A stretch of 64,000 bases of DNA from Cornus controversa (taxonomy: Eukaryota; Streptophyta; Magnoliopsida; Cornales; Cornaceae): contig CM048845.1 of NCBI GenBank assembly GCA_026545225.1, positions 107,892,533-107,956,532 on the forward strand. The letters run 5' to 3'. This document shows positions 12,954-24,540 of the stretch, in pieces. Positions within the stretch are counted from its first letter, which is position 1, and every line of letters starts with the position of its first letter. The notes beneath the pieces were generated by a model. It was not told the origin of the DNA. It saw nothing but the letters and a program-made list of their open reading frames with translations, and searched no databases. The translations under genes were made by a program, and so were the position numbers.

Positions 12954-13067
12954 GAGAAATGCTAAACTTGTATGGGGGGAATCCCACCAATACTAACTCA
13001 CCATTTAATTGCCACATCATTCATCATAAAAATTCATGAAATAATTTCATGACGTGTAGCATTGCTC
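12954..13067. mobile_element. 114-bp MITE, family D, 9-bp target duplication
   Basis: The ends are gagaaatgcta and its inverted counterpart tagcattgctc. Both sides carry the direct repeat ttaggtaat (12945-12953 and 13068-13076), a 9-bp target duplication as in Mutator-like elements. The internal phrase aactcaccatttaatt and the right end gtgtagcattgctc recur in the element at 56980-57192. Confidence 0.85.
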
Positions 13068-13076
13068 TTAGGTAAT

Positions 13077-15050
13077 ATGCAGTCAGTCAACCAAAAATCC
13101 CTTTCATGATTATCATTTTAGTCAATGAACTCATCACGAAATACTATATGTCAATATCTTAATGGTCATCTCAAGATTACTCATTACTTGTTAATATTCA
13201 ATATTATTCATTTAATTATGGACCGACTTAAGTCTAATTCTTATTGAATGAGTCCACTAAAGAATAGCACAAGGCTCATTATATTTCTGTGTTACTTAAC
13301 TCTGTTTTCATATCTCTGTTACATGCCAACAATTGCATAAAACTCTGTTTTAGAAACCAAGTTTAGATATAATAATCACATTAAAAAAATTATCACAGAA
13401 TGTAGGCGACACCTTAAAGAGAAAAACTCCAAAGATATCAATAGTATCACACTGTATCTGACTTCTCTAATTTCATCAAGAACTTTTTCAACTGCAACTT
13501 GCAAGGAGAGCAACCAGCAAGCAGATGCCTAATAAGATGTAAGTTTTGGAGCTACATACGGATTGAGATCACATTTTTTTCCTCTAACTAGCACTCAAAG
13601 GTGCCTGAAATCATATAGGCAATAAGACAAATATAAAAAACTTTTTGGCTTTCGAAAGTTTGTATACTATTCCGCCTCAACAGCTGTGGAATAGTATATA
13701 AAGAAAGAACTAATTTTACAATAAGTACGACAACTTCTCCTCAGTCTTCTTCTTCTTTTTTTTTCTCTACTTGAAATGTTGGCTTGGTATCAAAAAGTTC
13801 ATAGACAACCAAAAGATTGTTTGTCCAAATTCTCTTATACATTTAGCTAAGCACTTGTGGGCTCCAGTATTTTAGCTATGCTATTTGACTTCTTATTTCA
13901 ACTTTGTATTGTCAAACAATACTTTGGCAATGTTGTAGGAGTTGCTCTAATAAATCTCAAATCAAAGTACAAATATAAGTTTTAGCCTTCAAATTTCATG
14001 AATCGAAGTTAGCATGTGTCTAGCTCATTTATAAGATCTGACCAACCAACATGACCCCACCTGCCGTGTAGAATTCCGTGAACCCAAATTAGCATACGTC
14101 TAGCCCCTTTATAAAACCATACTCGAATGTCTAAAATATTAGCAATCATTTGTTTTAAAAGCTTAGCTTATTAAAGAGAGTGTAACTTAAGTAATTTTAC
14201 ACTAACAAGTCAAGTACTTATAAAATTGTATGGATTTAAATCAAATTATCAAGCGTGCCGGAGCATTTGGTAGATTCTTCTGATTCTCATTAAATGCCCT
14301 GCTTTAAAAAACAGAAGTCGTTTGTGGAGCATACCTGGAGTTTACTTGTATACATATTTTGAACTCTTCTGCCTAAAGCATTTTGCTCTGTTAGAAAATG
14401 AAGTATTAAATTAGCTACAAATGCTTTTGATGTCATTTCCCAGTCTCTTCCATGTTCAATGCCAAAAGCTTTACACTACCCAAACCTTGAGTTTAAAAAA
14501 TACTCTATTGTACATCTCATCGAACAGCTTATGTGCCATCCATGACCATGAAACATCTAAAGAAGCCTCTTTTTCAAGTCTAAACAAACAAATCAATACC
14601 CTTAACCAGTAAAGCACAGTGAATCAAGAAAAATCACGCAAACATATGCCCAAATAATCACTCAATCCTTAGCTCAATACTCATCTCTCATTGGAGATCT
14701 AACACAATCTTTCAATACATGTAAAAAACCTCTTGTTTACAAGAAAAATTACAGTGTAATGATGATATATACCACCACTTCATCAACTAGAATGGTATAA
14801 TAATGAATCGAATCTTGTCATATAAGTACATGGAAAGTAGTGACCAACCTATGAATTTTTGTAAGAAAGGCGACATTTAACACAACAGAAAAACAAATCA
14901 AAAAAAATATTTACTTTATTATTTTTTTATTTATCTATTAAAAATTAAATGAATTTATTATTTTAGAGAAAAATATTGGAGAGAAAGAGAGGGAAAAAGA
15001 GAGAGAGATTTTTAAAAACAATTAAGGGCGGCCTAGTGGAATTTTTTTTA
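13077..15050. other. Intergenic DNA with a possible PIF-type terminus
   Basis: No gene recognised. Around 13945-13956 the minus strand reads gagcaactcctacaac preceded by tta. This resembles the gagcaactct terminus next to the Harbinger element at 60866, but the opposite end was not located. A short palindrome (tatactattcc / ggaatagtata) lies at 13662-13700. Confidence 0.35.
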
Positions 15051-15051
15051 T

Positions 15052-15062
15052 AAGAGTATATA
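15052..15062 (+). promoter_or_regulatory. Possible TATA box of the PPR gene
   Basis: The sequence agtatataaga stands ~440 bp before the preferred PPR start codon. A GGCCCA motif (TCP/site II type) follows at ~15091. A transcript starting near 15085 would have a ~420-nt 5' leader. A nearer, weaker TATA could be used instead. Confidence 0.35.
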
Positions 15063-15503
15063 AGAGATGGAAAAAAAATAGTGAGGGCAAGGCCCAACAT
15101 GGGTTCGTCCACGATGGAAAGCACAAAATATAAAGAGTTAGTTACACGACATTTAATTTATATTCATGTATTGCCATCACTGTTCCAATTTAAGTGTCAT
15201 TTATTTAACCAAGTCAAAATTTTTTTGATGATCATGGTTATTAACTATTTCTGTAGATATATATTAAAAAAATCTTATTTAAAATTTGTTTAAGATTGAT
15301 ATTTTTTACTTTCTTAAAAATTATTTGGACAGTCCAAACTGCCCTTCTTAATGCAATACAGGATAAATCAATACGGAATTAGTTATTCATTAGCAGACGC
15401 ACAAACACACACTCTCATAGAGGACAAGTTGCACCATCGAACACCACAAACGAAACAATATTACTTTTCAAACCATTTCCCTTTAGTTATAGCAAAACTT
15501 CAA

Positions 15504-17483
15504 ATGCATGTGATTTTATGGTCCAAACCCAGTTTCTTTATAGCTCGTTTCAAACACTTGAAATATAGAACTAGTCATTCATCAACTACCTTTCCCGCCA
15601 CTTTCAAACCAACCTACCCAGACCCATTGGTCCTCCCTAATAGTAATCCGCACACTCTCTCTCACCTTCTGAAGCAACGCCCACCACTCTCTCATCTCAA
15701 ACAAATCCATGCCCAAGTTGTCACTCAAGCATTATCATTAAATTCTTCTCTAGCTGACTCTCTCATCCGTTGCTACCTCTATGCTAAGAACCTCACCACT
15801 GCAAGAACCATATTTGATCGATATCCCTTGTTTTCTCCGCCAACTCTACTATGGAATCTCATGATCAGAGCTTACTCCAAACTGCAAAGTTCTCAAGAAC
15901 CCATCAATCTATACCGTCAAATGGTTGCGTTAGACCATCCATTGCTGGTTGTCCCGGACAAGTACACATTCACCTTTGTGATCACTTCATGTGCTCATCA
16001 AAAATCAGTATTATATGGAGAAATTTTTCATGGGTTGGTGTTGAAAAATGGGATTGAATCTAATTTGTTTGTGGGCAATTCATTGTTGAATATGTACTCT
16101 GTTTTTGGGAAAATGGAAGATGCCCACAAAGTATTCAGTGGAATGTCTGAAAGGGATGTTTGCTCGTGGACTAGTCTGGTATGTGGGTATGCAAAGCTTG
16201 AGGAGATGGATAGAGCTTATGAAATCTTTGACTCAATGCCACTGCGTAATGATGTATCCTGGGCTGTCATGATTTCTGGTTTTGTTGGAGGTGGAAGGTA
16301 CATTGAAGCCCTGAGATATTTCCAAGAAATATTATGTGATGATAATGTGAAGCCCAATGAGGCTGTTCTTGTTTGTGCTCTATCTGCTTGCGCTCATCTT
16401 GGAGCCTTAGATCAAGGGAATTGGATTCATGTTTACATAGACAAGAATGGAATTTCAGAGAGCTCAAACATTTCTACTGCTCTAATTGATATGTATGCAA
16501 AATGTGGAAGGATAGATTGTGCAAGCCGAGTTTTTTATGGAATTTCTCGACGTGATGTTCTCAATTTCACAAGCATGATTTCAGGGTTATCAGTTCATGG
16601 GCTTGGAAAGGATGCACTGCGTGTTTTTGGTCAAATGTTAGCTGAGAACATTAAGCCTAATGAGATCACCCTCCTGGGGGTTCTAAATGGATGCAGCCAT
16701 TCAGGTTTAGTGGAAGAAGGTTCATCAATCTTCGACAGAATGGAAATATCGTGGGGGGTTTCACCCAAGATTGAGCATTACGGATGCTATATTGATTTAC
16801 TTGGCCGTGCCGGTTACTTAGAAAGGGCATATGAAGTTGTTAAGAGCATGCCCATGGACCCTGATATTGTTATTTGGAGAGCTCTGCTTAGTGCCTGTAG
16901 AATCCATCACAATGTGAATCTTGGAGAGCAGATTTTAAATCATATTGAGCAACTGTACTCTGGTGGTCATAGTGGAGGTGAGGTACTTCTTTCTAACTTG
17001 TATGCTTCTCTAGGTAGACGGGAGAGAGTTGCCGAACTGAGGAAGCTAATGGGTGAGAGAAAGAATAATTCAAGCCCTGGTTGTAGTTGGATTGAGGTGA
17101 ATGGTGTTGTTCATGAGTTTCGAGTTGCTGATCAATTGCATCCACAGATTTTGGAGATCCGAGAAAAGTTGAATGAAATTATGGAAAGAGTAAGCCTTGG
17201 AGGCTATGTTGCTAATACAATGCATGTTTCATTTGATTTAAGTGAGGAAGATAAACAGCAAGCAGTGGCCTGGCATAGTGAAAAGTTAGCTATTTCTTTC
17301 GGACTGATGAGTACTATTCCGGGGACATTGATTCGGATTGTGAAAAATTTAAGGACTTGTGAAGATTGTCATTCAGCTCTGAAGGCCATTTCCAAAGTTT
17401 TTGGTAGAGAAATTATTGTTAGAGACCGTTCTCGCTTCCACACGTTCAAAGGAGGAAACTGTTCATGCAATGATTACTGGTAG
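15504..17483 (+). CDS. Pentatricopeptide repeat protein, PLS-DYW class (organelle RNA editing factor)
   Basis: Single-exon gene of 659 codons from the ATG at 15504. The frame stays open to an earlier ATG at 15351, but the segment between looks like leader sequence, and the 15504 start gives a basic, hydroxyl-rich N-terminus (MHVILWSKPSFFIARF) suited to organelle import, more likely mitochondrial. A series of P-, L- and S-type PPR motifs fills most of the protein, with typical phrases such as NSLLNMYSVFGKMEDA, ALIDMYAKCGRID and DLLGRAGYLERA. E-type motifs (IWRALLSACRIH) and the PGCSWIEVNG box follow. A complete DYW deaminase domain ends the protein, with HSEK (zinc/catalytic HxE), CEDCH and the C-terminal CSCNDYW. 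Family knowledge: such proteins bind one or a few organelle transcripts and convert C to U. No frameshift, premature stop or missing key residue is seen. The target site cannot be read from sequence alone here. Confidence 0.96.
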   Translation: MHVILWSKPSFFIARFKHLKYRTSHSSTTFPATFKPTYPDPLVLPNSNPHTLSHLLKQRPPLSHLKQIHAQVVTQALSLNSSLADSLIRCYLYAKNLTTARTIFDRYPLFSPPTLLWNLMIRAYSKLQSSQEPINLYRQMVALDHPLLVVPDKYTFTFVITSCAHQKSVLYGEIFHGLVLKNGIESNLFVGNSLLNMYSVFGKMEDAHKVFSGMSERDVCSWTSLVCGYAKLEEMDRAYEIFDSMPLRNDVSWAVMISGFVGGGRYIEALRYFQEILCDDNVKPNEAVLVCALSACAHLGALDQGNWIHVYIDKNGISESSNISTALIDMYAKCGRIDCASRVFYGISRRDVLNFTSMISGLSVHGLGKDALRVFGQMLAENIKPNEITLLGVLNGCSHSGLVEEGSSIFDRMEISWGVSPKIEHYGCYIDLLGRAGYLERAYEVVKSMPMDPDIVIWRALLSACRIHHNVNLGEQILNHIEQLYSGGHSGGEVLLSNLYASLGRRERVAELRKLMGERKNNSSPGCSWIEVNGVVHEFRVADQLHPQILEIREKLNEIMERVSLGGYVANTMHVSFDLSEEDKQQAVAWHSEKLAISFGLMSTIPGTLIRIVKNLRTCEDCHSALKAISKVFGREIIVRDRSRFHTFKGGNCSCNDYW

Positions 17484-18189
17484 TAAAAGATGTTCTGGAA
17501 AAACAACATGAATGAAATCTTTTGTAGCTTCTGTAATCCTCTATTGCAATAGCCAGGGCAGAGATACACTATGGCGCCTCCAAAAAATTTCCAAGGTAAA
17601 CATAACTTTAGAGAGAATGAATTCCCCTACATTTTTCAAAGATAGCGAAATTGAAAATAAACAAAACTAGTCTCCTCAAAACTCAAAAAAAATATAAACT
17701 TAAACCAAATAAGTTCAGCATATTATATATGCTAATACTTTCGGTTGGTTAAATGACAATTCAATAGCTACTCCTTGTGTCATAACTTGTTTATATCTTT
17801 TTTATATTTGTTTTTGTTAAAGTTTGCAAAACTTTGTTTAGTTAAAATGATATATTCTTCTAACAAAGCGAAAGCTAGGAAAGTAAAACAATGGAATAAT
17901 TTTTAATCCACAAAGTAATGAATCTGTTCTATCATTGATAGAAATTGAAACTGCTCAAACTACAACTACTATTTATAATGAAGAATAAACCTCAAAAGAT
18001 ACTTTATGGGCAAGTAACTCTAAAAATTCCGGAAACAAAGGAATAAAAATTTATTCACTACAATTATATTACTGCCAAAAATCAGTTCAATATGAATCCG
18101 TTTTGACCTCCAACAAAAATCCCAAAAAATTGTACAGCTCTCTTATTGGATTTGAAACGCTAAACAAAACCCTAAGCAATGGAATTTGG
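17484..18189. other. 3' flank of the PPR gene, intergenic
   Basis: Probable 3' untranslated region at first, then AT-rich DNA with no gene or repeat recognised. Confidence 0.4.
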
Positions 18190-18325
18190 CCGCAGAAAAA
18201 GTTTATGTCACAAGCAAAGTTGGTCAGTCAAACCGGGCTTATCAAAACTGCATTGAAAATCATGCCAAGACCGCCATTTGGGCTTCTTGCAGTTCATACA
18301 GGTTTCGACATTTTGCTCTAGATTA
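18190..18325 (+). pseudogene. Exon-like fragment related to the arm of the inverted repeat at 31022
   Basis: One frame reads KVYVTSKVGQSNRAYQN, then IENHAKTAIWA. The stem at 31022-31342 encodes a related HVTSKAG start, NRRNYIKNYF and LAIWAFDRSNSVYRLWQ in different frames. The two loci also share DNA phrases (tcacaagcaaag, gccatttgggctt). Both therefore seem to descend from one coding sequence that I cannot name. There is no start codon context or flanking exon, so I treat this as a fragment. Confidence 0.45.
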
Positions 18326-18352
18326 TTTTATCTTAATCTTCCATCAAGGTAA

Positions 18353-18354
<2 letters not shown>

Positions 18355-18393
<39 letters not shown>
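18355..18393. repeat. (AT)n microsatellite
   Basis: About 19 uninterrupted AT dinucleotides. Confidence 0.95.
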
Positions 18394-18395
<2 letters not shown>

Positions 18396-19789
18396 AACCC
18401 TTTCCAGCTCCGATATATGCGTTATACCTATTTTTGTAGGCCCATGCACAGTGTTAGCATCATAGCTTAAATGGTCTTTTAACTTGTTTTGTCCAGGATC
18501 TGTACAGAGCCATGAATTAGAGATGAAAAGTCAACCTAAAAGTTTCGAATATTTGTGCATATTAGATAGATAAGTCACCCTTTTTCCATTAAAAAGAAAC
18601 AGGGTGAAGCTTAGTACCAGAGGTCATAACATTGAAAAGTGTTCTCTGTGCCAATTTTATACATACATGCATTCATGTGTATTTGTGCTAACAAACGTAA
18701 AGAATGTATAATGATTGTTCAAGAGCATACGAGTGAATGTGAGAACTAACAGCCAACAAGATAATGGCAATCTGTTTGGTAACTGCGAAAATGAAAATGA
18801 AAATGAAAAATATGGATTCTGATTTTTTTTTCTATTCGTCTAAATACTTGCAGCATTTCAATCAGAACACAAGGGGTAAAAAAAAAAAAATTACAGTAGT
18901 GAAAATGAAAAAACAGGGTCTTTGATCTGACTAAAAGCTAAATACAAAATTTATATATGATTTAATGAAAATGATAATAGTGATACAAGCATGGATCACG
19001 ATAATTCAAGTCATCATAATATCAGTCTAACTTTATGCATGATTTAATGTCCGGACTGAATAAATGAATTTGAAATGTCTCGATTTAGTTTTAGTAATTT
19101 GAAGAGTAGCTTAAATTTATTTTTGATATCTTAAATTTATAGTTCAATAAAGCATGAACCAAGTCTTGAGAATCTAACTAAACAGAGCAGAAAAGCAATG
19201 TTGATATTCATGCACAAAGTTAACTTTGGTCCATGAAAAGTCCATCTATCCAAATCCAACAACTATGACCACTAAGCCACATTTATTCCCACAGGTAAAC
19301 TAAGGAGAACAACAATATTTCCAAGTATTTTTGTTGAGCACATGTTTACTTTGGAGTGAAATGTATCCTTTTTACCTTCATCAGATGGTGTATGGAAGAC
19401 CTTCTTCACTACATAAGGAACTCATCTCCATTCATTTTTTACAGGTATCAACTTTATATGGAATGGTTAATTTCCGGAAAAAAAAACTTTATATGGGATG
19501 GTTCTAATCTTCCATTCTTAATGATTAATAACAAAATTTTGGTCTAACATCAGCAAAACAACCTGTCAATATAACAAACTTGAAGAAAATAGAGCAGCTT
19601 ACTTCTGCAATATAAGCCCAATTATATTTGATAAATGGTTGAACCTGTCATAGAATATATATTTTCACGATACAAATCTTTCTTCTCTATCCTACATCTC
19701 AAATTTCAAGTCTTCAATTCTACAACAACTCATTATTGCCTATTACAAACACTTCAATGGCTTTCCGGTTACCCAATGTGGAAGGTCAA
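18394..19789. other. Intergenic DNA, no feature supported
   Basis: Only short random open frames. The last ~150 bp may be a decayed first monomer of the satellite that follows. Confidence 0.4.
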
Positions 19790-22345
19790 GTCACGCCCTA
19801 TTGAATATCTCGTGATTTTTAGTTTGTGATCTAAAGGGTACATGTTTTTTTAATTTTTGGTATTCAGTAAGTACTAATGACTAGCTTTCTGACCAGAAAT
19901 TCTCATCAGATTAAAATACCTAAAACCTATTTTTATGTCCCATTTTGTCATTCACACCCCAGAAATCGCATTTCACAACCTGTTGAATATCTTGCAATTT
20001 TTGGTTCGTGTCTTTAAGGGTAGAGGTTTTTTCTAATTTTTAGTATTCAGTAAGTTCTAGTGCCTAACTTTCTTACCCAAAATTCTCATCAGATTAAATT
20101 ACATGGAAGCTGCCTTTTCGCATCATTTCATCGTTCATGTTTCACGACTTATTGAATATCTTGTGAGTTTTAGTTCATCACCTAAAGGGTACAATTATTT
20201 TCTAATTTTTGGTATTTAGTAAGTTATAGTGACTAGCTTTCTTATCCAAAAATCTCGTTAGATTAAAATACCTGCAGGCTGGCTTTTCACTCCATTTCGT
20301 CGTTCACGTATTTGAAATCGCATTTCACAACAAATTGAGTATCTCAATTTTTTTGGTTCACAACCTAAAGGGTACATTTTTTTTCTAATTTTTTGTATTA
20401 ATTAGGGCCCAGTGACTAGTCTTTTTATTCAAAATTATCGTCATATTAAAATACTTGCATGTTGGATTTTCACCCTTTGTCGTTCACGCTCTCGAAATCG
20501 CGCCTCACAACCTGTTCAACATCTCACAAATTTTGGTTCATGGCCTAAAGGGTACATATTTTTTCTAATTTTTATTATTCAGTAGGTTCTAGTGACTAGC
20601 CTTCTTACTCAAAATTATCATCATATTTAAATACATGGAAGCTGCTTTTTCATCCTAGTCCATCATTCAGTCCACCGATATCACATTTCACGACCAAATG
20701 AATATCTTGAGATTTTTGGTTTGTGGCCTATAGGGTACATAATTAATCTAATTTTTGGTATTTAATAAATTCCAATGAGTAGCTTTCTTATCCAAAATTC
20801 TCAACAAATTAAAATACCTGCAGATTGCTTTTTCACCCTATTTCGCCATTCACGCCCCCAAAATTGCGTTTCACGACAAATTGAATATCTAATTGTTTTT
20901 ATTTGTGGCCTAAAGGGTACAGGTTTTTTTTCTTTCTAATTTTTGGTATTCATTAGGCCCCGGTGATTAGTTTTCTTAAAATTCTAGTTAGATTAAAATA
21001 CCTACAAGCTATTTTTTCACCCCATTTCTTCGTTCACGTTCCCGAAATCGCGTTTCACGAACCTATTGAATATCTTGTGATTTTTAGTTTGTAGACTAAA
21101 TGATACAGGTTTTTTTTCTTCTTCTAATTTTTGGCATTCATTAGGCTTTAGTGACTAGCATTCTTACTCAAAATTCTCGTTAGATGAAAATACTCAAAGG
21201 CTACTTTTTCACCCCATTTCGTTGTTCACGCCCTACGGAATATCTCGCTATTTTTGGTTAGTGGTCTAAACAGTACAAATATTTTCTAATTTTTGGTATT
21301 GACTAAGTTTTAGTAACTATCTTTCTTACCCAAAATTCTTGTCAGATTAAAATACCCGGAAGTTACTTTTTCGCCTCATTTTGTCATTCATTCTCCCAAC
21401 ATCGCACACGACATGTTATATATTTTACAATTTTTAGTACGTGACCTAAAGGGTATATGTATTTTCTAATTTTTGGTATTCAGTAATCTAGTGACTAGAT
21501 TTCTTACCCAAAATCTCATCAAATTAAAATACCTTTAGGCTAGTTTTTCACTCCATTTCATCGTTCACACTCCCGAAATCGTTCTTCACGGCGTGTTAAA
21601 TATTTCTTTTTTTTGGTTCATGGCATAAAGAGTACAAGATTTTTCTAATTTTTGGTATTCATCAGGCTCTAGTGACTAACTTTCTTATTCAAAATGCTCT
21701 TTCGATTAAAAACCTACAAGGTGTTTTTTCACACCATTTCATCGTTCTCGGCCCCGAAATAGCGTCTTACAACTCGTTCAATATCTCGTGATTTTTGGTT
21801 CATGGCCTAAAGAGTACAAATTTTTTCTAATTTTTAGTATTCAGTATGTTCTAGTGACGAGCCTTCTTATCCAAAATTCTCATCATATTTAAATACATGG
21901 AGGCAGTTTTTTTTATCCCATACTATCTTTACTCACCCAGAATCACGGTTCACGGCCTATTGAAGATATCTTGCGATTTTAGGTTCAAGGCCTTAATGGT
22001 AGATTTTTTTTTCTAATTTTTAGTATTTAGTAGGCTTTGATGACTAGCTTTCTTAAGAAAAATTCTCTCCAAATTAAAATACCTACAAGCTATTTGTTCA
22101 CCCCATTTTGTCGCTCACGGCCCCGAAATTGTGTTTCACGAACCTGTTGAATATTTCGCAATTTTTGGCTCATAGTCTAAAAGGTACAGGTTTTTTCTAG
22201 TTTTTGGTATTAATTAGGCTCTAGTGACTAGCTTTCTTACCTGAAATTCTTGTTAGATAAAAGTACCCACGGGATGTTTTCTCATCCCATTTCATCGATC
22301 ATGCCCCCGAAATCTCATTACGCCCTGTTAAAAACATTGCAATTT
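19790..22345 (+). repeat. ~180-bp satellite-like tandem array, about 15 monomers
   Basis: The phrase ttgaatatctcg (with variants) recurs near 19800, 19982, 20150, 20334, 20516, 20700, 20880, 21065, 21238, 21418, 21597, 21778, 21962, 22148 and 22330, a spacing of 168-186 bp. Each monomer also carries taaagggtaca, ctaatttttggtatt, agtgactagctttctta, agattaaaatacc and a ccgaaatcgcgtttcac-like block. All monomers share one orientation. Divergence is substantial. The monomer length falls in the nucleosomal/centromeric-satellite range. The array abuts a gypsy LTR, so it may instead be an internally repeated part of a large LTR. Confidence 0.9.
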
Positions 22346-22879
22346 TAAATTTTTTAATGGTTAATTAATTAATCGCACTACTTAATAATAATATTTTAAT
22401 ATAACTGTTATGAGATTTTTTTTCGGTTAGTTAGGATGTAACTTATTGGACTTTTCCAAACTCACCCAACTTTCAGGTACAAACAGAGTTAGTAAGTTAA
22501 GACGACAAGTGACAGTTTAGAGGCATTTAGTTTTGCTATTTTTGTTATTATTCATTTATTTCTAGTATGAGTGATCAAGTAATAAGGATAATCATGGAAT
22601 CGAGATAGAATTTTGTTAGTTAATATTAGGTTCATTGTGGGTTTTATTATAATAAATGATATTTCATATTGGTGATATGTTTAGTTAATATTATGGTAGA
22701 TGAATCTAGAAGTTGAATTGAAGTCATACACTGAATTTGAGTACAGCACTAGATGATGAGTACAACACTAGATGATCCTGTATTTAAATTTGGTTTTTAT
22801 TGTGATGATTGCGACGTTAATTACACACTTGTTGAGTAAAAGGTCAAGAGTGCCTTGACCTCAACTTGGGGGCGTGACA
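22346..22879 (+). mobile_element. Right part of a Ty3/gypsy LTR
   Basis: This block ends gggggcgtgaca immediately before a primer-binding site, as gypsy LTRs do. The left boundary is unclear because the satellite runs straight into it. Confidence 0.5.
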
Positions 22880-22882
22880 ATT

Positions 22883-22899
22883 TGGTATCATAGCCTAGG
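22883..22899 (+). other. Primer-binding site (initiator Met tRNA type) of the gypsy element
   Basis: tggtatcatagcctagg starts three bases after the LTR end. The usual plant sequence is tggtatcagagc, so one position has changed. Confidence 0.7.
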
Positions 22900-24540
22900 T
22901 TTAAGTGATACATGTTGTTCATAACCATGGTTATCCAGAATTAGGAGTATATGGGGTCTTGATTGAACTGTGTTCTAACGTATTAGATTTATCATTCAAG
23001 TTATTATCTCATTAATTTTAATATGTGGGACTAATCGATTTGATCTCCTATGGAAGGGAATGACCAGAGGAAGGGGAAGGGGAACAATAAGTCGTGGCAC
23101 CGCAACTGATATTTCTTCAGCACCGACTGATAACCCTAGTACTGTTGAGATAATGGAGATGTTTAGAGCACCGACTGAATGTTTAGAGAGGCCAGAACAA
23201 ACAACAGTAGGGCTCTAGGTGGAGACAAGGTGAACAATAGCAAAATAAGTGACAGAGACTGACTCAGGATAAGTAGTCGATAGCTTTGGTATAAAGAGCT
23301 AAGCCATACCACTTCAAAGGATACTGTTATAATTTTAAAGTAAAGGGACATATGTCCAGGGATTGTCATAAACCCAAGATGGGTAATAAACAAGGGCCTC
23401 AGAGACAACCACATCAATAGTAATACTAAGGCAAACCTAGGGTATTTGTAGTGACACTGGCTAGATATGAGGATCCTGACCCAGTAGTGCGAGATATACT
23501 TACTTTTTTTGGTTGCATAGCTAGGGTGTTATTTGATTTTGGGTCAACATATTTATTTATATCTACTGCATTTATGGATATACTTGAGGTTGATTAAGAG
23601 GCACTTAGTGAGAGTCTCCCAATAATAACACCATTAGGAGAGATGACTACACTGAATTGTATATGTAGGGCGTGTTTGATTACTATAGGAGAGCTTGAAT
23701 CAAGTGCAAATTTGATATTGTTGGTGATGAGGGGCTAAATCTCATTCTACGTATGGACTAGTTGGTGGAATGTCATGCTAGGTTAGAGTACTTTGAGAAA
23801 ACGATCACATTTTTATTTCCTGGGCAGTCGCCATTTTGATTTCATTGTGAAGAACTGGAGGAAACATTACCATGGGATTCCTTACACATGTTGAGTCAGT
23901 AGAACCACATGGTGCAATAAAGCAGTTATCAGTGGTTTCAAAGCATGCAAATGTATTTCAGGAGATCTCGAGGTTTCCTTCAAAGATGTAGAGTATTTTG
24001 GCATTAATTTAATATATAACACTTCACCAATCTCTAGGGTACCTTATAAGATGGCACCAGTGAAGTTAAAAGAGCTTAAGAGTCATATTCAAGAGTTGTC
24101 GAATAGTGGCTTCATTTGGCCTAGTACTTCTCCTTGGGTTGCACATGTTTTATTTGTGAAGAAAAAGGATGGTTCAACCCAGTTGTGCATTGATTACCAT
24201 AAGTTAAGCAAGAAGACTATTAAAAATAAATACCCACTTCCACACATTGAAGATTTGTTTGATTTGCTTCATGGGGCACAGATTTTCTCTAAGATTGATT
24301 TAAGGACAAGTTACCACCAGTTGAAGGTTAGGGAGGAGGATATCCCAAATACTGCATTTAGGACTTGTTATGGGTTGTATCAGTTCTTAGTCATGTCTTT
24401 CAAGCTGACTAATACACCCGCTGCCTTCATGGATTTGATGAACCAAGTTTATAGGCCATCTTTAGAATAGTTTGTGGTAGCGTTTTGTTGATGATATTCT
24501 AATTTATTCCAAGCCTAGGGAGGAGCATGAGAGTCATTTG
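22900..24540 (+). mobile_element. Decayed Ty3/gypsy retrotransposon, gag to reverse transcriptase
   Basis: Coding remnants follow the primer-binding site in order. A basic gag piece (MTRGRGRG, ~23060) is first, then a CCHC zinc knuckle in the form CYNFKVKGHMSRDCHK (~23325-23375), with one Cys replaced by Phe. A protease-like FDFGSTYLFIS (~23533) follows. Reverse transcriptase is best kept in a 139-codon open stretch at 24051-24470 ([37 protein letters not shown]). After a stop and a one-base insertion the VDDILIYSKP catalytic box appears in another frame (~24490). RNase H and integrase are missing. Most of gag is also missing, so internal deletions occurred. It is not capable of transposition. 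Confidence 0.88.

Noticed and set aside
15351..15503. Upstream in-frame ATG of the PPR gene as the start
   Set aside because: The added 51 residues are not PPR-like or a typical targeting peptide, whereas the ATG at 15504 opens a plausible presequence. The longer form cannot be excluded.
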